Positions 6,443-10,484 of a stretch of 10,484 nucleotides of DNA are shown here, piece by piece. The translations under genes and the position numbers were made by a program. This DNA is from JAXGXJ01 sp040772905 (GTDB taxonomy: Bacteria > Actinomycetota > Thermoleophilia > RBG-16-64-13). Each line of letters opens with the position of its first letter. The stretch's first letter is position 1. The stretch is taken from assembly GCA_040772905.1 (NCBI GenBank), contig JAXGXJ010000019.1, positions 1-10,484 of the forward strand, read 5' to 3'. The notes beneath the pieces were generated by a model. The model did not search any database, was not told the DNA's origin, and saw only the letters and a list, made by a program, of their open reading frames with translations.

Positions 6443-6462
6443 TGTCGGCAAAATGTCGGCAA
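6443..6462. repeat. Two 9-bp direct repeats phased by 11 bp
   Basis: TGTCGGCAA occurs at 6443-6451 and 6454-6462, one helical turn apart, between the 3' end of tRNA-Ser (6523) and the SLH promoter. Short direct repeats near a tRNA 3' end are the usual form of integrase arm-type sites. No further copy was seen near the integrase or the left gap, so this assignment is an inference. Confidence 0.4.
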
Positions 6463-6522
6463 TTCGTCTTACCATCGACCTGTCGCCATCACGTTCAAGG
6501 CATAAAAGCCCTGCAAATAAGG

Positions 6523-6609
6523 CGGAGGGGAGGGGATTCGAACCCCTGAGACCTTGCGGCCTGCCGGTTTTCAAGACCGGTGCAATCAACCGAACTCTGC
6601 CACCCCTCC
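6523..6609 (-). tRNA. tRNA-Ser, anticodon UGA
   Basis: 87-base class II tRNA. The acceptor stem pairs GGAGGGG (6609-6603) with CCCCTCC (6530-6524), with discriminator G at 6523. The anticodon stem CCGGT/ACCGG holds the loop CTTGAAA, anticodon TGA at 6573-6571, which reads UCA. A long variable arm (about GGCCGCAAGGTCTC) is typical of serine tRNAs, and the T arm reads GGGGTTCGAATCCCC. The CCA end is not encoded (CCT follows). Its 3' end points left toward the SLH gene and the integrase; tRNA 3' ends are common integration sites, though no second copy of this end is in the window. Confidence 0.97.
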
Positions 6610-6675
6610 GTGCGCTGTTCTGCCCGTCTGCAGGCTTGGATGTCCTAGACTGGGGCTCAGCCGCGGCTGCGGGGC

Positions 6676-6681
6676 AGTATA
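6676..6681 (-). promoter_or_regulatory. Possible -10 box of the tRNA-Ser
   Basis: TATACT on the minus strand, preceded by GT, lies about 67 bases upstream of the mature tRNA 5' end. The 150-base gap up to the zinc-ribbon gene contains no open frame I can support. No good -35 is present, so the box is tentative. Confidence 0.25.
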
Positions 6682-6759
6682 ACCTGTGCCGCGCCGACCG
6701 GGATCCGCCGGGCCCGGATCACCCTGAGCCGCTTGGTCCAGGCGACCTCTGAGCCGAGC

Positions 6760-7266
6760 CTAGTTGTAGTAGTAGCCGGAGGCGGTGATCCAGCCCGCGG
6801 CGATGGCGATGACGGCTATGATCACCCAGATGACGGCGATCGCGAAGGTGATCCAGCACCACATCTTCGCCTTGCGGGATGATTCCTGCGCTCCGGCGAT
6901 GTCGCCGAGCGCGAGGCGGCTGTTCACCCGGCTGGCGTGGACCACCGCTGCTATGCCGGTGGGCCAGAAGCAGAGGATGAGCACCGCGATGGCCCAGCCC
7001 ATGTAGCTGGGGATGTTCGGCACGGCGCCGTAGCCCGGCTGGCGGTATTGCGGAGCCTGATAGGGCTGCTGGTAGGGCTGCCCGTATGATTGCTGATAGG
7101 GCTGCTGGTAAGACTGCTGGAACGGCGGGGCTTCTTGCGGGGGCGGTTGATAGGGCGCCTGTTCGGACGTCTCCGGCTGGGTCCGGTATGGGCTCATGTC
7201 AAGGCCGCAGGATCCGCAGAACCTGACGGAATCATCGTTGTTGGCCCCACACTTAGGGCAATACAT
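6760..7266 (-). CDS. Zinc-ribbon, Gln/Tyr/Pro-rich, two-TM membrane protein (paralog A)
   Basis: 168 aa from ATG at 7266 with GGAGG six bases upstream. MYCPKCG and FCGSCG give a zinc ribbon with C3, C6, C17 and C20. Residues 27-80 are a disordered Pro/Gln/Tyr-rich linker with repeated QPYQQ-like units. The C-terminal part is a two-helix membrane domain: TM1 about 88-112 (MGWAIAVLILCFWPTGIAAV), a polar loop (SRVNSRLALGDIAGAQESSRKAK) and TM2 about 136-160. The short FWPTGIAA motif and the loop are typical of the CD225/dispanin-like (interferon-induced transmembrane) fold seen in bacteria. It lies on the inner membrane with the zinc ribbon in the cytoplasm (inferred). Function is unknown. It is a tandem paralog of the gene upstream. 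Confidence 0.9.
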   Translation of the reverse strand: MYCPKCGANNDDSVRFCGSCGLDMSPYRTQPETSEQAPYQPPPQEAPPFQQSYQQPYQQSYGQPYQQPYQAPQYRQPGYGAVPNIPSYMGWAIAVLILCFWPTGIAAVVHASRVNSRLALGDIAGAQESSRKAKMWCWITFAIAVIWVIIAVIAIAAGWITASGYYYN

Positions 7267-7351
7267 GGCCCACCTCCTTCACCCTGTCCACTTGGCAACC
7301 CGCCACTTCAGCCGTTCCTATGGTAAACGCAGACGCGCGCAAAGGGAACCG

Positions 7352-7858
7352 CTAGTAGGTAGAGATGGTTGAAGTGCCGAAGACGACCACGGCGATCACG
7401 GCGATGAGGATCCCCAACACAACCATGCCTACGGCGATACCGAACGTGATCCAGCACCACATCTTGGCCTTGCGGGATGATTCCCGGGCGCCGTCGATGT
7501 CGCCCCGTATGAGCTTGTTGTCGACCTGGGTGGCGTATACCACAGCTGCGATGCCCGTTGGCCAGAAACAGAGGATGAGCACCGCTATGGCCCAACCGAG
7601 ATAGTTGGGGATATGGGGTATGACTCTGCGATCGGCTCCCGGTACGTCTTGGTACGCGGACTCATAGGGGGGTGTCTGGTATGCGGGCTGGTACTGCTGT
7701 GGATACGGTGGCGGCGACTGATCCACGTGGCCGGGCTGTCCGGCCGTCTGGCGCCCGGAATCCTGCCACATCCTGCGGTATCCGTTGAGATCGAAACCGC
7801 ATGTGCCGCAGAACCCAGCTGTGTCTTCGTTCGTTCCGCCGCATTGCGGGCAGTACAT
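7352..7858 (-). CDS. Zinc-ribbon, Pro/Gln/Tyr-rich, two-TM membrane protein (paralog B)
   Basis: 168 aa, exactly as long as paralog A downstream, from ATG at 7858 with a GGGAG-type ribosome site. The zinc ribbon MYCPQCG and FCGTCG has C3, C6, C17 and C20. The linker (about 28-82) is Pro/Gln/Tyr-rich but diverged and lacks the regular QPYQQ units. The two-TM domain is nearly the same as in A: LGWAIAVLILCFWPTGIAAV, a loop ending ESSRKAKMWCWITF, and TM2 about 136-160. The membrane domain is conserved and the linker is not, which points to an old tandem duplication with selection on the membrane part. Its upstream region has the tandem 15-bp repeat. The gap to paralog A is 85 bases, so A may be co-transcribed with B or have its own promoter; none is clear. 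Confidence 0.9.
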   Translation of the reverse strand: MYCPQCGGTNEDTAGFCGTCGFDLNGYRRMWQDSGRQTAGQPGHVDQSPPPYPQQYQPAYQTPPYESAYQDVPGADRRVIPHIPNYLGWAIAVLILCFWPTGIAAVVYATQVDNKLIRGDIDGARESSRKAKMWCWITFGIAVGMVVLGILIAVIAVVVFGTSTISTY

Positions 7859-7882
7859 GTCTCACTCCCTTAGGGCTCAACC

Positions 7883-7912
7883 GTCGATTATTCACAGGTC
7901 GATTATTCACAG
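7883..7912 (+). repeat. Perfect tandem 15-bp repeat, each unit with a DnaA-box match
   Basis: GTCGATTATTCACAG occurs twice without a gap (7883-7897 and 7898-7912). Each unit contains TTATTCACA (7888-7896 and 7903-7911), which fits the DnaA-box consensus TTATNCACA. Both boxes have the same orientation and sit 25-54 bases upstream of the zinc-ribbon paralog B start at 7858. On the minus strand each unit also gives an AATAAT that could act as a -10 box, so a duplicated promoter element is the simpler alternative. Confidence 0.7.
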
Positions 7913-8019
7913 ACTCGTCTCATGGTAGACGCTGGGGCGCAAAAAACAAACCGGGGGCAGATGCGCGCCACCGGAGGAAACCATTCAAGACCGGCGAAAT
8001 CATGCCGACAATGGAAATA

Positions 8020-8040
8020 GAGAGGCCGCCGGCCTTTCTC
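8020..8040 (+). promoter_or_regulatory. Leader hairpin before the small membrane protein gene
   Basis: GAGAGGCC (8020-8027) can pair with GGCC and, past a two-base T bulge, TCTC (8031-8040) around a GCC loop. It ends six bases before the GGAG ribosome site (8047-8050) of the gene at 8058. It may be a leader structure; it is not followed by a T-run. Confidence 0.3.
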
Positions 8041-8057
8041 ACCGATGGAGACAGGCG

Positions 8058-8321
8058 ATGAAACCAGCGTATCTGGGTGGAGTGCGGGGTTATCAGTCGG
8101 CCGTATACCGGCCTGGGGTCGGGTGGAACGGTGTCGCGACTCACCATCATCCGGCTCGCCAGCCGGCCGTTCTCAGGAAGAACAGGTCGATGCGGGTGGC
8201 CCCTCTCGAGGTCGCCTATCAACGTCGCCCGGGCTTCAAAGCAAGGGCGGCCATCATCGCCTCCATCGCCACGGTGGCAAGCGTATTGGCGCTGGTCTTC
8301 GTCAGTAGCGCTCAGTTCTAG
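8058..8321 (+). CDS. Small basic protein with C-terminal membrane helix, unknown
   Basis: 87 aa from ATG at 8058, seven bases after GGAG. The first 60 residues are polar and basic with Tyr/Gly-rich stretches (YLGGVRGYQSAVYRPGVGW). Residues 63-84 (AAIIASIATVASVLALVFVSS) form a single hydrophobic helix near the end, so it is predicted to be tail-anchored with the basic part in the cytoplasm. I do not recognise a family. The stop lies five bases before the ATG of the thioesterase gene, suggesting translational coupling, and the codon use looks coding. Two overlapping frames (from 8045 and 8077) lack the membrane helix. The frame is open upstream back to a GGAGG-ATT at about 7974-7985, so the true start could be earlier. 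Confidence 0.6.
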   Translation: MKPAYLGGVRGYQSAVYRPGVGWNGVATHHHPARQPAVLRKNRSMRVAPLEVAYQRRPGFKARAAIIASIATVASVLALVFVSSAQF

Positions 8322-8326
8322 GGCGC

Positions 8327-8740
8327 ATGAACGAACGTCTGCAGCACGCCGTGGAGACCGACTCCATGATCCGCCTGTTCGGCATGGAGGTCGAGGAGGC
8401 CTCTGAGAGCCTGTCTCGCGTGTCGGCCGTGGTCAGGGAGGATTTTCTGCAACTCCACAACCTGGCGCACGGCGGGTTCATCTTCGCACTCTTGGACGTG
8501 GCCTTTGCCCTCACGGTCAACGCTCAGTCGGACGCCGTCGCGGTGCAATGGAGCATCAGCCAGTTCCGTTCGGCCAAACTCGGCGACAAGGTGACTGCGG
8601 AGTGCCGCCCGCTTCACGCAGGGCGGCGGCTGATGGTGGTGGATCTCGTCGCGATCGGAGCCGAGGGGAAAGTGCTGGCCAAAGGGCAGGCCACGGCGAT
8701 CCCAGTGGGCGCCCCCGCTCCCTCCAGGCGGGTCTGCTAG
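8327..8740 (+). CDS. Hotdog-fold thioesterase, PaaI-like
   Basis: 137 aa from ATG at 8327, immediately after the small membrane protein gene. The ribosome site is weak (AGGG), in line with coupling to the preceding stop; ATG at 8366 is a less likely internal start. The active-site block HNLAHGGFIFALLDVAFAL (44-62) matches the PaaI family: N45, the HGG at 48-50 and the acidic D57. Downstream are the usual strand with SQF (78-80), the GDKV turn (86-89) and a closing strand (VLAKGQATAI). Such enzymes hydrolyse acyl-CoA thioesters, often aromatic ones, as homotetramers in the cytoplasm. The substrate cannot be told here. It converges on pncB with only seven bases between stops and no visible terminator. 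Confidence 0.9.
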   Translation: MNERLQHAVETDSMIRLFGMEVEEASESLSRVSAVVREDFLQLHNLAHGGFIFALLDVAFALTVNAQSDAVAVQWSISQFRSAKLGDKVTAECRPLHAGRRLMVVDLVAIGAEGKVLAKGQATAIPVGAPAPSRRVC

Positions 8741-8747
8741 CAGCTCC

Positions 8748-10262
8748 CTAGGCTCCGGCCGCCGGACCGGGCGCGAGAAAACCCGGGGACTGTCGCACGA
8801 GACGCACCTTCTCGGCCGCCAACTGAGGGGACAAGCCCACCTCGTAGATCTCCGGGTTGCGCAGTCGGCGCAACTCCTCCGGCAGTGCGGCCATCTGCGC
8901 CCGCGCCCGCTCTCGGTTCTCTTCGAGACTGGGTGAGGGGCTTGTGCGGGCTCCATCACGCATGACGGGCTGCAGCAGATCTTCGCACCGCGTCGCATCC
9001 CACACGGCCCGGAGGAACGATAGGTCCTGCCGTTCGGCAAAGGGTACAGGCTTGGCCGGCTGCCTTGGGTCGATGGTATCGGGGGCTTCGTCGTAGAGCC
9101 GTATGAGGTCGGCGAGCGGGTGCCCTGCACCGTCGAAATACCGCACGACCCGCTTGCGGCCCGGATCGGTCATCTTCGCCGGGTTGGACGAGAGCTTGAT
9201 GCGAGGTAACCACGCGCCATCGCCGTCTTTCACGGCCACGAGTTTGTACACACCGCCCAGCGCCGGGTGGTCGGACGAGGTTATCAGGTGGGTGCCCACT
9301 CCCCAGACGTTGATGGGAGCGCCCTGGCGTTTGAGGTCGGCGATGAGGTCCTCATCGAGTTCGTTCGACGCGACGATGAGCGGGTCGCTGAACCCCGCTT
9401 CGGCGAACATCCGATGGGCCGCCTTGCTGAGACGGGCTAAGTCGCCGGAATCGAGGCGCACCGAGGGCCGCACCGTCCTGCCCGCGGCGCGAAGTTCCTT
9501 GAAGACCGTGACCGCGTTGGGGAGGCCTGAGGTCAACGTGTCGTACGTGTCGAGGAGGAGAGTAGGGTCTTCATAGCAGGCGGCAAAGGCGCGAAACGCG
9601 TCGAGCTCGTTGTCGAAGCTCATGACCCACGAGTGCGCGTGCGTGCCGCGCAACGGGATGCCGAAAGCCTTGCCGGCCAGAACGTTGGAGGTGCTGTCGG
9701 TCCCACCGATGTACGCTGCGCGTGAGCCGCTGAGCCCGCCGTCGGGGCCTTGGGCCCGCCGGAGCCCGAACTCGACCAAACCGTCGTCACCGCAGGCCAG
9801 ACGTATGCGCGCGGCCTTCGTGGCGATGAGTGTCTGGTAGTTGAGCGCGTTGAGGACGGCCGTTTCCAGCAGTTGCGCCTCGAGGAGCGGCGCCTCCACC
9901 TGCAGGATGGGCTCGTGGGGGAAGACCACGGTGCCCTCGGGGATGGCTTCGATGTTGCAGCTCGGGCGGAAATCCCTCAAGTACTCGAGAAATCCCTCAT
10001 CGAAGGCTCCCAGTCCGGACAGATAGGCGAGATCGTCGTCGGTGAAACGGAGTCCTTCTACCAGGTCGAGTAGCTGTTCCAGCCCGGCCGTGATGGCAAA
10101 GCCGTTGTCTGGAGGAAGCTCTCTGAAGGTGTAGTTGAAGCAGGCTTTGAGGTCGTTGCGGCCGGTCTTCCAGTAGCCGCCCATCATGGTCAGCTGATAG
10201 TAGTCGGTGAGAAGGGCCAAGTTCTCGCGCTTGACCCAGCGGTGTAGAAGGTCGCGTTCCAT
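8748..10262 (-). CDS. pncB: Nicotinate phosphoribosyltransferase
   Basis: 504 aa from ATG at 10262. Cytoplasmic enzyme joining nicotinate and PRPP, with ATP hydrolysis, to give nicotinate mononucleotide (EC 6.3.4.21, Preiss-Handler NAD salvage). Family marks are TDYYQLTM (19-26), FNYTFRELP (42-50), EFGLRRAQ (164-171), GGTDSTSNVLAG (186-197), GTHAHSWVMSF (206-216) whose H210 is the expected phosphorylated histidine, RLDSGDL (269-275) and GVGTHL (321-326). The length fits the longer class of the family. The start overlaps the stop of the preceding nicotinamidase gene by one base (TGATG), so the two are coupled and work in sequence. Nothing looks broken. Confidence 0.97.
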   Translation of the reverse strand: MERDLLHRWVKRENLALLTDYYQLTMMGGYWKTGRNDLKACFNYTFRELPPDNGFAITAGLEQLLDLVEGLRFTDDDLAYLSGLGAFDEGFLEYLRDFRPSCNIEAIPEGTVVFPHEPILQVEAPLLEAQLLETAVLNALNYQTLIATKAARIRLACGDDGLVEFGLRRAQGPDGGLSGSRAAYIGGTDSTSNVLAGKAFGIPLRGTHAHSWVMSFDNELDAFRAFAACYEDPTLLLDTYDTLTSGLPNAVTVFKELRAAGRTVRPSVRLDSGDLARLSKAAHRMFAEAGFSDPLIVASNELDEDLIADLKRQGAPINVWGVGTHLITSSDHPALGGVYKLVAVKDGDGAWLPRIKLSSNPAKMTDPGRKRVVRYFDGAGHPLADLIRLYDEAPDTIDPRQPAKPVPFAERQDLSFLRAVWDATRCEDLLQPVMRDGARTSPSPSLEENRERARAQMAALPEELRRLRNPEIYEVGLSPQLAAEKVRLVRQSPGFLAPGPAAGA

Positions 10263-10484
10263 CAGTCGTCCTGATCTAGTGGGTCGCCGTGCTCGTCGTA
10301 GGCCGGGGCCGGTCTCTCTCCGGAGTCTTCGAGTCGCTCCGAACGGATTCGGATCACGCCGGCCTCCTCCATATCCGCGAGTGCGCGTTGGGCGCCCTCG
10401 GTTGATATCCCCCTTATAGCGTCTTCGATGAGGTAGACGGTGAAGCCCGCTGCGCGGGCGTCCAACGCGGTCTGCCGCACGCAG
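10262..10484 (-). CDS. pncA: Nicotinamidase (isochorismatase-like hydrolase), C-terminal part
   Basis: Only the last 73 or so residues are in the window; the frame runs off the right edge. It begins CVRQTALDARAAGFTVYLIE, the end of the isochorismatase-like fold in which this first cysteine (codon 10483-10481) is the catalytic nucleophile of nicotinamidases. DAIRG and a helix ending in MEEAGV follow, as usual near the C-terminus. The tail (about 25 residues, Asp/Glu-rich, ending DPLDQDD) is longer than normal. Together with the directly overlapping pncB it forms the nicotinamide-to-nicotinate salvage step. The in-window ATG at 10480 is not the real start. The family is sure; the nicotinamidase substrate is inferred from pncB. 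Confidence 0.88.
   Translation of the reverse strand, partial: CVRQTALDARAAGFTVYLIEDAIRGISTEGAQRALADMEEAGVIRIRSERLEDSGERPAPAYDEHGDPLDQDD

Noticed and set aside
6570..8002. Similarity between the tRNA-Ser anticodon arm (6570-6588) and 7984-8002, 17 of 19 bases
   Set aside because: A match of this quality is close to chance over the window, and it lies on the side of the tRNA away from the integrase.
7921..8057. Possible riboswitch in the leader of the gene at 8058
   Set aside because: Stretches such as CAAACC and GCGCGCCACCGG recall a cyclic-di-GMP aptamer, but the order and pairing do not fit; only one simple hairpin (8020-8040) is supported.
8318..9130. Minus-strand open frame of 270 codons
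   Set aside because: It is out of frame with pncB and antisense to the thioesterase; its Arg/Pro/Cys-rich translation is typical of a shadow.
1..10484. CRISPR array, insertion sequence or transposase
   Set aside because: No regularly spaced repeats, no transposase motif and no flanking inverted repeats with target duplications were seen.

Overview
The window is high-GC DNA with short intergenic gaps, Gram-positive-style ribosome binding sites (AGGAGG, GGAGG) and a mix of families that fits an actinobacterium, perhaps a deep-branching one such as a Coriobacteriia relative. The pointers are an S-layer-homology (SLH) protein, zinc-ribbon/two-TM proteins, a CGNR-type zinc-finger protein beside an integrase, and a Prim-Pol replication module. 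The lineage is inferred from gene content only.

Positions 1-389 (minus) hold the 5' part of a secreted lipoprotein with a Thr-rich linker, cut by the window edge. Positions 390-587 are non-coding and contain two strong inverted repeats.

Positions 588-5601 look like a compact integrated mobile element. A leftward operon of three genes, joined by 4-bp stop/start overlaps, encodes a small excisionase-like HTH protein, a bifunctional DNA primase-polymerase (Prim-Pol) and an AAA-like ATPase with a C-terminal winged helix. A divergent rightward pair, also joined by a 4-bp overlap, encodes a CGNR-like zinc-finger protein and a complete tyrosine recombinase. All five genes start with GTG or TTG, whereas the five complete flanking genes and the edge-truncated lipoprotein gene start with ATG. 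I see no capsid, terminase, relaxase or conjugation gene, so within the window this is a minimal integrate/excise/replicate cassette with one unexplained gene (the zinc-finger protein). Its ends could not be fixed by a direct repeat.

Positions 5602-8740 look like ordinary chromosome: a small secreted protein made almost only of three SLH repeats with a good promoter; a tRNA-Ser(UGA) whose 3' end faces the element and is followed by two 11-bp-phased repeats; two tandem paralogous zinc-ribbon/two-TM proteins, each 168 aa; a control region with two perfect tandem copies of a 15-bp unit that each contain a DnaA-box match; and a rightward pair coding for a small C-terminally membrane-anchored protein and a hotdog-fold (PaaI-like) thioesterase.

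Positions 8748-10484 (minus) hold the end of a nicotinamidase gene (pncA-like) overlapping a full nicotinate phosphoribosyltransferase gene (pncB). Together they form the NAD-salvage route nicotinamide -> nicotinate -> nicotinate mononucleotide.

No stretch longer than about 200 bases lacks a gene or RNA.
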